Part shown: one piece after another, positions 33,132-42,310 of the stretch
Layout of the letters: each line of letters opens with the position of its first letter
Position numbering within the stretch: the first letter of the stretch is position 1
Origin: Terriglobia bacterium
Lineage (GTDB): Bacteria > Acidobacteriota > Terriglobia > Terriglobales > Acidobacteriaceae
Length of the DNA stretch: 64,000 nt
Reading direction: 5' to 3'
Assembly (NCBI GenBank): GCA_020073565.1
Contig: JAIQEY010000001.1
Location: 1-64,000 of the forward strand
Program-made: the position numbers and the translations under genes
The notes under the pieces: generated by a model
The model's database searches: none
Told to the model about the DNA's origin: nothing
The model's input: only the letters and a program-made list of their open reading frames with translations

Positions 33132-34868
33132 ATGCGCTTCCCTTGCTTCCGCCTCGGATTCTTTCTGCTCACCGTCTGTTTCTCGATGCCATTGGCAGCC
33201 GCCGACGCTCCCCCACTTCCCGCCGACGTCATCGTCACCAACGCCCGCATTTACACGATGAATCCACAGCATAAGTGGGCGGAGGCAGTTGCCATACGCG
33301 GCGAACAGATTGTCGCCGTCGGTGATCGCAAAACGATTGACACCTTCCGCGGACCATCCACCAAAGTGATCGACGCCGATCAGCATCTGGTGCTGCCGGG
33401 CTTGACTGATTGTCACATCCATTTTATGGATGGCTCGCTCGGCCTCACGCAGGTGGACCTGAACAATGCCAAGACGGTCGAGGAAATTCAGAAGCGGGTC
33501 AAAACCTACGCCGACGCGCATCCCAGCGAAATCTGGATTCAGGGAATGGGCTGGACGTATCCCACCTTTGGCGCTTCTGCGTTGCCGAATAAGAAGATCC
33601 TCGACGACATTGTGCCCGATCGCCCGGTCTACCTCGTCGCGTTCGACGGGCACAGTTCCTGGGTCAACAGCAAAGCGCTCGCAGCGGCAGGCATCGATCG
33701 CAATACTGCTGACCCGCCGAATGGAGAAATTGTTCGCGATGAAAAAGGGGAAGCGACCGGCGCCCTGAAAGAATCCGCCGGCGATCTGGTCGCTGCCAAG
33801 GTCCCTAAACCCACCCGCGCCGAGCGTCTCGAAGCACTGCGCAAGGGCATTCACGAAGCAAATAAGGTCGGCCTGGTGCGCGTGCACAGCGCTGGACAGG
33901 ACTTCGAATATCTCGATCTCTACAACGAACTGCGGAAGAACGGAGAACTGACCTTACGCTTCTACATCGCCTACTTTCTCAATCCGCCCGGCCTGACGCC
34001 GGAGTCCACTGCGCTGATCGAATCAGCACGCCGCCAGTACAACGACGATTGGATCTCGGGCGGCGTGGTGAAGACGATGCTCGACGGCGTAGTCGAGGCA
34101 CACACTGCCGCCATGCTCGACCCATATTCCGATGACCCAACCTTGAGCGGCAAACTTTTTTGGGATCCCGGCAAATACAAAACAACGATTGCCGATCTCG
34201 ATGCCCGTGGCTTGCAGATCTTCACCCACGCGATTGGCGACAAGGCTGTACGCTTGGCGCTGGATGCATATCAGAATGCAGCCACCGCAAACCACACCAA
34301 GGACGCCCGCCCGCGCATCGAGCATATCGAGACCATCAGCGCGCAGGACGTCGACCGCTTCGGCAAACTCGGCGTGATCGCCAGCATGCAGCCGCTGCAT
34401 TCGTACCCCGACGAGGACACGCTGGACATATGGGCGCGCAATATCGGGCCGGAACGCGCCAAGCGTGCCTGGGTGTGGCACAGCATCGCAGACAAAGGCG
34501 GAGCCCTCGCATTCGGCAGCGACTGGCCAGTCGTCACGCAGAACCCCTGGAGAGGCGTACAGACCGCGCTCACGCGCCAGACCGACGAGGGCAAGCCGGA
34601 GTACGGATTTGTTCCCCAGCAGCGATTGGGTCTTGATGACGCGCTCCGCGGCTATACCATCGGCGCCGCCTTCGCTGGGCGCCGGGAAAAGACCGAGGGC
34701 TCGATCGAGACCGGCAAGCTCGCCGACTTGATTGTCATCGACCGCAATCTCTTCATGATCGAGCCGACCGAGATCGGCAAGACCGAAGTGCTCGTGACCA
34801 TGGTAGGCGGCAAGGTTGTGTATGAATCGCCGAACTGGAAAAGTCCTGCTGCCAGGGAGAAGAAATAA
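33132..34868 (+). CDS. Exported YtcJ-like amidohydrolase
   Basis: A 578-residue metal-dependent hydrolase of the amidohydrolase-3 family. The signal peptide ends near LAA-ADA (about residue 24). Metal-ligand motifs are visible: LPGLTDCHIHFMDGS, FTHAIGDKAVR, RPRIEHIETIS and ALAFGSDWPV. The ATG at 33132 lies 19 bases after the regulator stop; a TTG at 33123 is an alternative. Because the protein is exported it could release amines from N-acyl or amide substrates before uptake by the PotABCD-type system directly downstream. This is inference from gene order. Confidence 0.87.
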   Translation: MRFPCFRLGFFLLTVCFSMPLAAADAPPLPADVIVTNARIYTMNPQHKWAEAVAIRGEQIVAVGDRKTIDTFRGPSTKVIDADQHLVLPGLTDCHIHFMDGSLGLTQVDLNNAKTVEEIQKRVKTYADAHPSEIWIQGMGWTYPTFGASALPNKKILDDIVPDRPVYLVAFDGHSSWVNSKALAAAGIDRNTADPPNGEIVRDEKGEATGALKESAGDLVAAKVPKPTRAERLEALRKGIHEANKVGLVRVHSAGQDFEYLDLYNELRKNGELTLRFYIAYFLNPPGLTPESTALIESARRQYNDDWISGGVVKTMLDGVVEAHTAAMLDPYSDDPTLSGKLFWDPGKYKTTIADLDARGLQIFTHAIGDKAVRLALDAYQNAATANHTKDARPRIEHIETISAQDVDRFGKLGVIASMQPLHSYPDEDTLDIWARNIGPERAKRAWVWHSIADKGGALAFGSDWPVVTQNPWRGVQTALTRQTDEGKPEYGFVPQQRLGLDDALRGYTIGAAFAGRREKTEGSIETGKLADLIVIDRNLFMIEPTEIGKTEVLVTMVGGKVVYESPNWKSPAAREKK

Positions 34869-34870
34869 GC

Positions 34871-35932
34871 ATGCGCAAATCTCTGCTTGCGCTATTCGCG
34901 GTGTCCTTGGTCGCGCTCTGCGGATCGTGCGCCAAGAAGACTCCCACGCTCAGCCTGCTAGTGTGGGAAGGCTACGCCGATCCCTCGTACGTCAAGGCCT
35001 TCGAGGAGCAGAACCACTGCAAGGTCTCGGCCTCCTACATGGGGTCGAGCGATGAACTCACCACCAAGCTGCGGGGCGGCGCCGCGGCCAACTACGACGT
35101 TATTTCTCCTTCGAGCGATGTGGCGACCATGATCGCATCCGCTGGTTTGGCTGCTCCGCTCGATCTCGCCAAATTGCCCACCTACAGCCAACTGCCGCCC
35201 CAACTCACTTCGCTGTCCTTGGTACGTGTGAAAGGCGCTGTCTACGGTGTCCCGTTCATGTGGGGCCCCGACCCGATGATCTACGATAGGTCTGCGTTTC
35301 CGAATGCCCCCGACAGTTGGAACGTCATGTGGGACCCGAAGCTAAAAGGAAAGATTTCCGTCTGGGACGATCTCTCGACCGTCTACATGGCCGCGCAGGT
35401 TCTCGGCTATGACAAGCCCGAGCCCGGACACCTCTACAATCTAACGGATGAGGAACTGGACGCGGTGAAGAAGAAGTTGATCGACCTGAAACCAAACATC
35501 CGCAAGATGTGGTCAACCGGCGGTGAACTTACGAACCTGTTTCAGAATCACGAAGTCGTGATTGCGATGGGCTGGCCACTCATGACCAACCAGCTGCGCA
35601 AAATCAATTTCCCGGTCGGCGAATCGATTCCTAAAGAAAATACTACCGGGTGGATCGATCACCTCATGATCACCGCTGGAAGCGAAAACGAGGACCTCGC
35701 CTACAAGTTTCTAGAGTTCATGATCCAGGCCGAGACGCAGAAGAAAATCACTGATATCACCGGCTACACGCCGGCGAATCCTCGGGCCGCACAGTTCATG
35801 ACGCCGGAAGAACAGAAAAACCTGCATCTCGATGACGTGGACAACTACCAGAAACGCCTCTATTTCTGGCAGAATGTCCCGCGCCGCGCCAAGTACAACG
35901 AAATCTGGAACGAAGTGAAAGCAGCGCAGTAA
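34871..35932 (+). CDS. potD: Spermidine/putrescine-type substrate-binding lipoprotein
   Basis: A 353-residue periplasmic binding protein of the PotD/PotF class. The N-terminal signal ends near ALCGSC, with a Cys that could be lipidated although the lipobox is imperfect. The family start LLVWEGYADPSYVKAFEEQN is clear, as are SPSSDVATMI and GVPFMWGPDPMIYD. It supplies amine to the membrane channel PotBC. The gene begins 2 bases after the amidohydrolase stop. Substrate specificity (putrescine, spermidine or other) is not evident. Confidence 0.87.
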   Translation: MRKSLLALFAVSLVALCGSCAKKTPTLSLLVWEGYADPSYVKAFEEQNHCKVSASYMGSSDELTTKLRGGAAANYDVISPSSDVATMIASAGLAAPLDLAKLPTYSQLPPQLTSLSLVRVKGAVYGVPFMWGPDPMIYDRSAFPNAPDSWNVMWDPKLKGKISVWDDLSTVYMAAQVLGYDKPEPGHLYNLTDEELDAVKKKLIDLKPNIRKMWSTGGELTNLFQNHEVVIAMGWPLMTNQLRKINFPVGESIPKENTTGWIDHLMITAGSENEDLAYKFLEFMIQAETQKKITDITGYTPANPRAAQFMTPEEQKNLHLDDVDNYQKRLYFWQNVPRRAKYNEIWNEVKAAQ

Positions 35933-35934
35933 GA

Positions 35935-35981
35935 TAGCGCCGCCGTCCCGGCGGCCCGACCTACGGGGACGCCGGCGCTAC
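35935..35981. repeat. REP-like palindrome within the transporter operon
   Basis: TAGCGCCGCCGTCCCGGCGGC pairs partly with the closing GACGCCGGCGCTA, the same family as 11830 and 22067. It starts 2 bases after the potD stop and separates the binding protein from the ATPase gene, a position known to set unequal expression in other transporter operons. Confidence 0.78.
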
Positions 35982-35991
35982 GACGACAGCG

Positions 35992-37095
35992 ATGGTAACC
36001 TCTATCGAACCCGTTACGAGTAGCGCGAAACCCGACGCTACTAGCCTGCTCTCCATCCGCTCCGTCGCCAAACATTTCGGCAAGAACATCGTCCTGCGCG
36101 ACATCTCGCTGGAAATCGCGGAAGGCGAATTTCTCACCATCCTCGGTGAAAGCGGCTCCGGCAAAACCACGCTTCTGCGCATCCTCGCCGGTTTCGAGCA
36201 GGCTACCTCCGGAGAAGTCTGGATGGCCGGCGAACGCCTCGACACTCAGCCTCCCTACCGCCGCCGCGTCAACACTGTCTTCCAGCACTATGCGCTGTTC
36301 CCGCACATGACGGTCGAAGAGAACGTCGGCTACGGATTGCGCATCGCCAAAGTCTCCGGCGCGGAAGTTGAGTCGCGTGTGACCCAGGCGCTGGCAAGAG
36401 TAAAAATGTCTGCTCTCGCGAAATCGATACCGTCAAAGATCAGCGGAGGCCAGCAGCAGCGCGTCGCTCTTGCACGTGCCCTTGTCAACCGTCCCCGGTT
36501 GCTATTGCTCGACGAGCCCCTGTCGGCACTCGACGCCAACCTGCGCCGCCAGATGCAGGTCGAACTCAAGGCTCTGCAACGCAAAGTCGGAATTACCTTC
36601 ATCTTCGTCACCCACGACCAGGAAGAAGCAATGGTGATGTCCGACCGCATCGCCCTGCTGCGTTCCGGTGAACTTGAACAGGTCGCGAGCCCGCGCGAGA
36701 TCTACCATCGTCCCGCGACCGCCTACACCGCGCAATTCATCGGACACACGAACCTGTTGAAGGCCGACATTTACCAGGGCACCGCTACTTGTTGGACGTT
36801 GCAATGGCCCACTTCACTGGCCGACGGAACGTCTCTGTTCTCACTCCGCCCGGAATGCATACGCCCCGCCGGTCCTCCGTCGCAGGCAAATGGCGCTACC
36901 GTTCGCTTTTGGGCAAAACTCCACGACCGAGTCTTTCATGGCGCTACGCAGCTTCTGCGCATCGAGTCGGATGGCGGCCTGATCCTCACCGTTCGCACCG
37001 CCACTGCCGATCTGCGGGAAGGCACGCTCGAATTCGAATTCTCCGCGGCGGATGTCGTCCCGGTCCGCGCGACCAGTTTCGAGGAACGAGCCTGA
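35992..37095 (+). CDS. potA: Spermidine/putrescine-type ABC transporter ATPase
   Basis: A 367-residue ABC ATPase. The Walker A is GESGSGKTT, the signature SGGQQQR, the Walker B LLLLDEPLSALD, and the H-loop FVTHDQEEAM. A C-terminal TOBE-type extension (about residues 250-360) is typical of PotA. The stop overlaps the PotB start by one base (TGATG). PotA energises uptake through PotB/PotC. The 60-base leader contains the REP palindrome. Confidence 0.92.
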   Translation: MVTSIEPVTSSAKPDATSLLSIRSVAKHFGKNIVLRDISLEIAEGEFLTILGESGSGKTTLLRILAGFEQATSGEVWMAGERLDTQPPYRRRVNTVFQHYALFPHMTVEENVGYGLRIAKVSGAEVESRVTQALARVKMSALAKSIPSKISGGQQQRVALARALVNRPRLLLLDEPLSALDANLRRQMQVELKALQRKVGITFIFVTHDQEEAMVMSDRIALLRSGELEQVASPREIYHRPATAYTAQFIGHTNLLKADIYQGTATCWTLQWPTSLADGTSLFSLRPECIRPAGPPSQANGATVRFWAKLHDRVFHGATQLLRIESDGGLILTVRTATADLREGTLEFEFSAADVVPVRATSFEERA

Positions 37096-37943
37096 TGTTC
37101 TCGCGCGCCTACCGCACCGCCATCACTGTGCCGCCGCTGGTCTGGGTTGCGGTCTTCCTGCTTGTGCCCTACCTGCTGATGTTTTGCTACAGTTTCTGGT
37201 CGGTCTCGCCGTCGCAGGCGATTGTTCATTCGTGGACACTCGACAACTACAAAGAACTGGTGACTAAGCCCGTCTACTGGCAAACACTGCTGCGCTCCAT
37301 GTGGATCGCCGCGCGCGTCATGCTCTTCTCTCTGCTGCTTGGATACCCGCTCGCCTATTTCCTGTCCTTTCACGCGGGCTCCAGAAAAGACCTCTACTAC
37401 CAGTTGGTCATCATTCCGTTGTGGGTAAGTTATCTGGTTCGCGCGTATGCGTGGAAAACGATTCTCGGTACCGACGGCGTGCTGAACACGCTCTTGCAAT
37501 ACGTCCACCTGACCCAGCATCCGCTCAATTTCCTGCTCTACAGCCCGTTCGCGGTCGTCCTTACATTGACGCATATCTATACGCCGTTCACGATTCTCCC
37601 GGTCTACGCCGCGCTCGAGCACATCCCGCGTAATCTGGTCGAAGCTTCGCACGACCTGGGCGCATCACCCGCACAGACGTTCTGGCGCGTGATCTTTCCA
37701 CTCTCCATTCCCGGCGTACTTGCAGGAGCAACCTTCGCCTTCGTGCTGAGCCTGGGAGATTTCCTTGCGCCTATGCTCCTCGGTGGCCCAAGCGGAATCA
37801 TGATCTCGAACATCGTAGTCAGCCTGTTCGGTGCAGCGTATAACTGGTCGCTGGGCGCGGCGATTTCGCTTTGTATGCTCGTGCTGGTCGTCTCTCTGCT
37901 CTTCGTCTCCGAGCGGCTCGAGAAGAAATGGAGCTTCTCGTGA
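37095..37943 (+). CDS. potB: Polyamine-type ABC transporter permease B
   Basis: A 282-residue inner-membrane permease with about six hydrophobic helices and the EAA-type loop EASHDLGASPAQTFWRVIFP, which docks on the ATPase. ATG 37095 overlaps the potA stop by one base, so coupled translation is expected. The longer upstream frame in this phase lies inside potA and is not coding. Typical PotB start region FSRAYRTAITVPPLVWVAVF is visible. Confidence 0.9.
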   Translation: MFSRAYRTAITVPPLVWVAVFLLVPYLLMFCYSFWSVSPSQAIVHSWTLDNYKELVTKPVYWQTLLRSMWIAARVMLFSLLLGYPLAYFLSFHAGSRKDLYYQLVIIPLWVSYLVRAYAWKTILGTDGVLNTLLQYVHLTQHPLNFLLYSPFAVVLTLTHIYTPFTILPVYAALEHIPRNLVEASHDLGASPAQTFWRVIFPLSIPGVLAGATFAFVLSLGDFLAPMLLGGPSGIMISNIVVSLFGAAYNWSLGAAISLCMLVLVVSLLFVSERLEKKWSFS

Positions 37944-38785
37944 GCGAATCTGCTCGTTCCTTCGGAGGCTCGCGCTGGCTCACGCTGCATGCGCTCGCAG
38001 TATTCGCGTTTCTCTATCTGCCGATCGTTATCCTCATCCTTTATTCGTTCAACAGCCAAGGCGTGGGCGGCTTCCCTCCGCGCAACCTCACGCTCAGCTG
38101 GTACCAGACTCTCTTTCAAGACGGTCCCATCTGGGAGTCCGTCTTGAATAGCTTAATTGTCGCTGTGGCCGCCATGCTGATCGCGCTCGCCTTCGGCGTC
38201 CCCGCCGCGCTCGCTCTTGATCGCGCCCATTTCCCCGGCAAGGCGATCTTCCGGCGTCTCGTTCTTCTGCCGCTGATTCTGCCCGGCATCATCACCGGCC
38301 TTTCACTGCTGATGCTCTTCCGCGAGGCCGACGTCAAACTTAGCCTGTTCACCATCATCCTGGGTCACGGTACCGCGCTCATCTCTGTGGCTACGACCGA
38401 AGTTTTCGCCGGATTGCAGAAACTCGACCGCCGCCAGGAAGAGGCCTCGCTCGATTTGGGCGCCAATTATTGGCAGACCTTCTGGCGCATCACGGTTCCC
38501 AACCTCAAGCTGTCAATCATCGGAGCTGCGCTGCTGATCTTCACGCTCTCGATGGATGAAATCGCCGTCAGCTTCTTCTTGATCGGCCGCGATAACACGC
38601 TGCCGCTGGAAATCTGGGGACGCCTGCGGCGCGGCATCACGCCGGAGATCAATGCCATCTCAACGATCATCTTCGTGTTTTCGCTGATCGCGATTGTGCT
38701 CTGGTACCGGCTGCGGGTAGGGTCGGAAGGATCGCCGGAGATCGCAGGAGAGTTGATGGAGACCACGGGAACGCGCAACGGATAA
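37940..38785 (+). CDS. potC: Polyamine-type ABC transporter permease C
   Basis: A permease of about 281 residues with the EAA loop EASLDLGANYWQTFWRITVP. Start GTG 37940 overlaps the potB stop by 4 bases (GTGA) and has GGAG six bases upstream; ATG 37928 is a second candidate. Last gene of the rightward amine operon. Matching IVILILYSFNSQ in the first helix is usual for PotC. Confidence 0.9.
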   Translation: MSESARSFGGSRWLTLHALAVFAFLYLPIVILILYSFNSQGVGGFPPRNLTLSWYQTLFQDGPIWESVLNSLIVAVAAMLIALAFGVPAALALDRAHFPGKAIFRRLVLLPLILPGIITGLSLLMLFREADVKLSLFTIILGHGTALISVATTEVFAGLQKLDRRQEEASLDLGANYWQTFWRITVPNLKLSIIGAALLIFTLSMDEIAVSFFLIGRDNTLPLEIWGRLRRGITPEINAISTIIFVFSLIAIVLWYRLRVGSEGSPEIAGELMETTGTRNG

Positions 38786-38812
38786 ATGCGAAAGCCTCCG
38801 GGGCTTCGTAGG

Positions 38813-39013
38813 TCACGCTTTCCGAGTGTAACGGAGCAGTAAAGCAACCGCGACGCCAAGCCCAAGGGCACCCATCACGAACCATTTTCCGATGTCGAGA
38901 CCGACGGCGCCCATCACCAGGAAGGCAGCCGCGAGAAGAAGGCCGGCAAACTCCGAGTCCACCTTCATCACGCGCCAAGGTCCCGGGTGACGATCGGCAT
39001 CACGGTTCTTCAT
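38813..39013 (-). CDS. Small membrane protein with two helices (66 aa)
   Basis: A 66-residue protein: a charged start (MKNRDADRHPGPWRVMKVD) then two hydrophobic helices (about 23-38 and 42-58) and a basic C-terminus (LLRYTRKA). It is convergent with potC and does not belong to that operon. A shorter start at Met16 is possible. No function is known; size and layout suggest a small inner-membrane protein. Confidence 0.6.
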   Translation of the reverse strand: MKNRDADRHPGPWRVMKVDSEFAGLLLAAAFLVMGAVGLDIGKWFVMGALGLGVAVALLLRYTRKA

Positions 39014-39130
39014 CTTCTGATTCTCTCACCGACTGCCAAATCCAACCCAACTGCGTGTCACTGTTTTCTGTGGCTAGTTACTGGTTGGTATCTTAACTAG
39101 TTAGTATGGTGGGTACCCCCCTAGCCCCGG

Positions 39131-39226
39131 TCTTTTGGAATCATGGAGTTAGATGGGCAAAACGCTCCAAAATCTAGAACGCACAGGGCTTATACGTAAA
39201 ATATTCCGGAATAAGGACTTACAGTT
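39131..39226. repeat. Three-unit degenerate direct repeat behind a GGGTACCC box
   Basis: Units contain TTTTGGAATCATGGAGTTAG, AAAATCTAGAACGCACAGGG and TATTCCGGAATAAGGACTTA. They share an A-rich start, a GGAAT-like core and a GGRCTTA-like end, with a period near 30-38 bases. The preceding GGGTACCCCCC run is at 39111-39121. Confidence 0.5.
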
Positions 39227-39441
39227 GTTAAACAGCGCTGAAAATGGGTTTGGGACAGCTTCGAGGGCCGCCTCGAAGACGGACACACTCATACATTGCC
39301 CCAATCAGAAAGCGATTGTCGCACGGGACTGGAGAGCAAGTCAGTGATGGGGCGCACCGTTGGGAGTGATGGGAGATCATGAAGTGACAACCCTGCACCA
39401 CAGCATGAACGAGTATGCGTGACATGAGCTGGGGCCATGGC

Positions 39442-39479
39442 CCATTCATTCGCAAAGAACAAAGAACGCGAATGAGTGG
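39442..39479. repeat. Palindrome of the GTGCCCCACTCAT family
   Basis: CCATTCATTCGC (39442-39453) pairs with GCGAATGAGTGG (39468-39479), one G:T pair, loop AAAGAACAAAGAAC. With the following GGCACCC it shares 17 bases with the element at 54263-54298. Confidence 0.75.
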
Positions 39480-39498
39480 GGCACCCGAGGTGAAGGCG

Positions 39499-39768
39499 TC
39501 ATGACGCCTTGGCCAGGGTTGTGGGTCGCTTCGTGCGAACCTTCCCGACACTCTGCACAGACTTGACCGTCCGTTGATGCTTGTGAATCGCAACCCGCGG
39601 TTGAGAGGAGGGAACGGCCACCGTGTTGGATGTGGCCCACGGGTCATGCCAGGTCGGATCAACTTCCTGTTGGCTATAGGCCGGGAGCAATGTCGTGAGC
39701 ATCACGCCAAACAAAATCGCAGTAAATGCCAGAACTCTGCAGGGCCTGATACCTCTTGATCGTTTCAT
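39499..39768 (-). CDS. Small secreted basic protein (89 aa)
   Basis: An 89-residue protein: basic start MKRSRGIRPCR, signal-peptide hydrophobic core LAFTAILFGVMLTTLLPAYS (cut before QQE), then a mature 50-residue tail rich in Lys, Arg, Thr and Ser. The ATG at 39768 is fixed by a perfect anti-SD match 3 bases upstream. A longer start upstream is not supported. No family is recognised; role unknown. Confidence 0.68.
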   Translation of the reverse strand: MKRSRGIRPCRVLAFTAILFGVMLTTLLPAYSQQEVDPTWHDPWATSNTVAVPSSQPRVAIHKHQRTVKSVQSVGKVRTKRPTTLAKAS

Positions 39769-39771
39769 TGC

Positions 39772-39780
39772 ATCACCTCC
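39772..39780 (-). promoter_or_regulatory. Consensus ribosome binding site deciding the start at 39768
   Basis: On the minus strand GGAGGTGAT (39780-39772) is complementary to the 16S rRNA 3' end over 9 bases and sits 3 bases before ATG 39768. Confidence 0.8.
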
Positions 39781-39947
39781 GTGGTGAATGGATTTCGACT
39801 CGCGGTAATCGCCAGCGGAAATCATGGTTGGCATCTTGCACCCGCTCGCAAGAAGCGTCCATGGAGGAGGTCTGAATTGTTGTGAAGCGATCTGAAGATC
39901 GATCTGCCGCGAACGGGTGAAGGCGCAATCCGGAAGGACCGGGTGCC

Positions 39948-41828
39948 ATGCTCCATAGTAAAGTAGTAGTAAGCCTTCAACGGCAACCTAGAGGAGTTTT
40001 CGATCTGAATCCCGGTATTCGCAACATCGCTATCATCGCGCACGTCGACCACGGGAAGACCACGCTGGTGGACGCCATGCTCCGGCAGAGCGGCACGTTT
40101 CGCGACAACGAGACCGTGGCCGAGCGCGTCATGGACTCGAACGAACTGGAACGCGAGCGCGGCATTACCATTCTTGCCAAGAACACCGCCGTTTTTTATA
40201 AGGGCGTAAAGATCAATATCGTCGATACGCCGGGCCACTCGGATTTTGGGGGCGAGGTCGAGCGTGCGCTCAAGATGGTTGACGGTGTCATGCTCCTGGT
40301 CGATGCCAGCGAAGGGCCGCTGCCGCAGACGCGATACGTGCTCAGCAAGGCGCTGGAAGCAAACCTTCAGCCCATCCTGGTCATCAACAAGATCGACCGG
40401 CCCGACGCTCGCCCGCAGGAAGTTTTGAATGAGGTTTACGACCTCTTCATTGATCTCGACGCCAAGGAAGAGCAGCTCGACTTTCCCGTTCTCTACACCA
40501 ACGCCAAGGCGGGCACGGCTGCCGTGCATCAAGGTGCTCACGGCGAGGACTTGCGTCTGCTGTTTGAGGCCATCATCGACACGATCCCCGCCCCGCGCGG
40601 GGACGCCGACGGCACGTTGCAGATTCTGGTCGCGAATCTCGACTACAGCGATTACCTCGGCCGCCTGGCCATCGCGCGTGTGTTTTCGGGAACCCTGAAG
40701 ACCGGGGAAGACGTGGCGATCGCCAAGCGCGACGGTTCGTTTCACAAAACCAAGATCACCAAGCTTTTCAGTTTCTCTGGCCTGAAGCGCACGGATAGTA
40801 CCGAAACGTTATTCGGAGATATCGTTGCGATCGCTGGGGTTGAGGGCATCACTATCGGCGAAACCATCACCGACGCCGAGCATCCCGCGCCGCTGCCGCC
40901 GATCGTCATCGACGAGCCTACCATTGCCATGCTGTTCACCGTGAACAACTCGCCGTTCTGCGGGCGCGACGGCACCTATGTCACCTCGCGCAACCTGCGC
41001 GACCGGCTGGCCAAGGAACTACTCACCAACGTCTCGCTGCGCGTAGAAGAAACTGACAGCACGGATTCGTTCAAAGTGCTTGGCCGTGGCGAGCTCCAGC
41101 TTTCCATCCTGCTCGAAATGATGCGCCGCGAGGGCTACGAACTCATGGTCGGCAAGCCCGAGATCGTCACCAAGCGCATTGACGGCAAGCTCATGGAACC
41201 GGTCGAGCATCTGACCGTGGACGTGCCGGAAGAATTCGTCGGCGTGGTCATGGAACAACTGGGCTCGCGCAAGGGCGAAGTCGCTAACATGCACAATCAC
41301 GGCTACGGGCGGGTGCGCATCGAATTCCGCGTGCCCTCGCGCGGACTGATCGGGCTGCGCAGCCAGCTGCTCACCGACACGCGCGGAACGATCGTGATGA
41401 ATGCACTGTTCGATGGATACAAAGAATGGCAGGGCGAGATTCCGCACCGGCTGACGGGTGCGCTGGTCGCCGACCGCTCAGGGACTTCGACTGCCTATGC
41501 GCTCTGGGGTCTTCAGGAGCGCGGAGAACTGTTCGTCGGCCCCGGCATTGAGCTTTACGAGGGCATGATCATCGGCGAGAACGCCAAGGATACCGATCTT
41601 GATGTGAATGCCGTGCGTGAAAAGAAGCTGACCAACATGCGCGCCTCTACCGCCGACGAAGCTATCCGTCTGGTGCCGCACCGCCAGCTGAACCTGGAGC
41701 AAGCCATCGAGTTCATCGCCGACGACGAATTCGTCGAAGTCACGCCCAAGACGTTGCGGTTGCGCAAGAAAGTTCTACAATCGAATCGGCGCAAGAAGAG
41801 TGCGCTGGCCGCTGTTGAAGAGAGCTGA
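39948..41828 (+). CDS. typA: Ribosome-associated GTPase TypA/BipA
   Basis: A translation GTPase that aids 50S assembly, especially in cold or stress. G1 is AHVDHGKTT, the switch region ERERGITI, G3 DTPGHSDF and G4 NKID. Domains II, III, V and the TypA-specific C-terminal domain are all present. The reading frame from ATG 39948 gives 626 residues; from CTG 40005, with GAGGAG eight bases upstream, it gives 607, the E. coli BipA length. The latter start is attractive but non-standard. The stop overlaps the next start by one base. Confidence 0.95.
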   Translation: MLHSKVVVSLQRQPRGVFDLNPGIRNIAIIAHVDHGKTTLVDAMLRQSGTFRDNETVAERVMDSNELERERGITILAKNTAVFYKGVKINIVDTPGHSDFGGEVERALKMVDGVMLLVDASEGPLPQTRYVLSKALEANLQPILVINKIDRPDARPQEVLNEVYDLFIDLDAKEEQLDFPVLYTNAKAGTAAVHQGAHGEDLRLLFEAIIDTIPAPRGDADGTLQILVANLDYSDYLGRLAIARVFSGTLKTGEDVAIAKRDGSFHKTKITKLFSFSGLKRTDSTETLFGDIVAIAGVEGITIGETITDAEHPAPLPPIVIDEPTIAMLFTVNNSPFCGRDGTYVTSRNLRDRLAKELLTNVSLRVEETDSTDSFKVLGRGELQLSILLEMMRREGYELMVGKPEIVTKRIDGKLMEPVEHLTVDVPEEFVGVVMEQLGSRKGEVANMHNHGYGRVRIEFRVPSRGLIGLRSQLLTDTRGTIVMNALFDGYKEWQGEIPHRLTGALVADRSGTSTAYALWGLQERGELFVGPGIELYEGMIIGENAKDTDLDVNAVREKKLTNMRASTADEAIRLVPHRQLNLEQAIEFIADDEFVEVTPKTLRLRKKVLQSNRRKKSALAAVEES

Positions 41829-42073
41829 TGTCGAAGGTCGCCGTTAAGAATCGCCCAGGGAAGAGACCCGTCGAACCGGAGAAGTTCCGCATGTTCCTCA
41901 TCCCGTGCAGTTGCGGCGCCAGCTTTGCCGTGTCCGAGGACTACGATCGCAAGGGGATGCACATCCGCAGTTTCATTCCGTGCCCCAACTGCGGCAAGCG
42001 CCACGACCCGCGCAACCGCCTGCTACATCTCGATTATCAGGAAGAACACTTCTGGAAAGTCGGCGGCTGCTGA
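41828..42073 (+). CDS. Small zinc-ribbon-like protein (81 aa)
   Basis: An 81-residue soluble protein with two Cys pairs, PCSCGASF and PCPNCGK, separated by about 27 residues, fitting a zinc ribbon. The start ATG overlaps the typA stop by one base (TGATG), so translation is coupled. The end EEHFWKVGGC adds a terminal Cys. It may act on ribosome or RNA with TypA; that is inference from coupling. Confidence 0.72.
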   Translation: MSKVAVKNRPGKRPVEPEKFRMFLIPCSCGASFAVSEDYDRKGMHIRSFIPCPNCGKRHDPRNRLLHLDYQEEHFWKVGGC

Positions 42074-42119
42074 ACATTCTGGAGCGGACATGTTCAGACC
42101 CGTCGTCCGCCCTCACCCA

Positions 42120-42148
42120 TTGAGGCGCCCCTGGTTGCGTTGTACACT
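42120..42148 (+). promoter_or_regulatory. Predicted promoter of tRNA-Arg
   Basis: TTGAGG (42120-42125) and TACACT (42143-42148) are spaced by 17 bases. The -10 is 15 bases before the first tRNA base, a usual distance for stable RNA genes. Confidence 0.6.
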
Positions 42149-42163
42149 AGATCAATCCACCGC

Positions 42164-42240
42164 GCGCCCGTAGCTCAGCTGGATAGAGCGGCAGCCTCCG
42201 GAGCTGTAGGTCGGGAGTTCGAATCTCTCCGGGCGCGCCA
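42164..42240 (+). tRNA. tRNA-Arg (anticodon CCG)
   Basis: A 77-base cloverleaf. Acceptor stem GCGCCCG pairs with CGGGCGC; D arm GCTC/GAGC; anticodon stem GCAGC/GCTGT with loop CTCCGGA, anticodon CCG at 42198-42200; T arm GGGAG-TTCGAAT-CTCTC; encoded discriminator G and CCA at 42238-42240. It reads the Arg codon CGG. Its 3' end is copied at 43033-43042. Confidence 0.96.
42231..42240. repeat. attL-like copy (tRNA 3' end)
   Basis: GGGCGCGCCA at the end of tRNA-Arg, preceded by TCTCT. An identical 10-mer lies at 43033-43042 after TCTCT, so the two bracket one cargo gene. Confidence 0.6.
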
Positions 42241-42310
42241 TTCCACTCTCGCTTTATATTCAACAGTCGAAAGATACCCTTCGCAAGTTTAGAACTCTCA
42301 GGATGTGGCC

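Larger units (their letters stand above)
39014..39498. other. Gene-free AT-richer gap with repeat module and palindrome
   Basis: This 485-base stretch has no supported gene; a short 64-codon frame at 39153 has no coding character. It holds the palindrome GGGTACCC (39111-39118) followed by three degenerate repeats of about 30 bases, 39131-39159, 39169-39197 and 39198-39226, each ending in a GGACTTA-like motif. An inverted repeat CTTCGAGG/CCTCGAAG lies at 39259-39278 and a larger palindrome at 39442-39479. Confidence 0.6.

Noticed and set aside
36789..37094. A longer N-terminus for potB
   Set aside because: The upstream part lies inside potA in another phase; the TGATG overlap and family length fix the start at 37095.
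39153..39347. Short frame of 64 codons in the gap before the secreted protein
   Set aside because: It runs across a repeat module and a hairpin, has no SD and no coding pattern.
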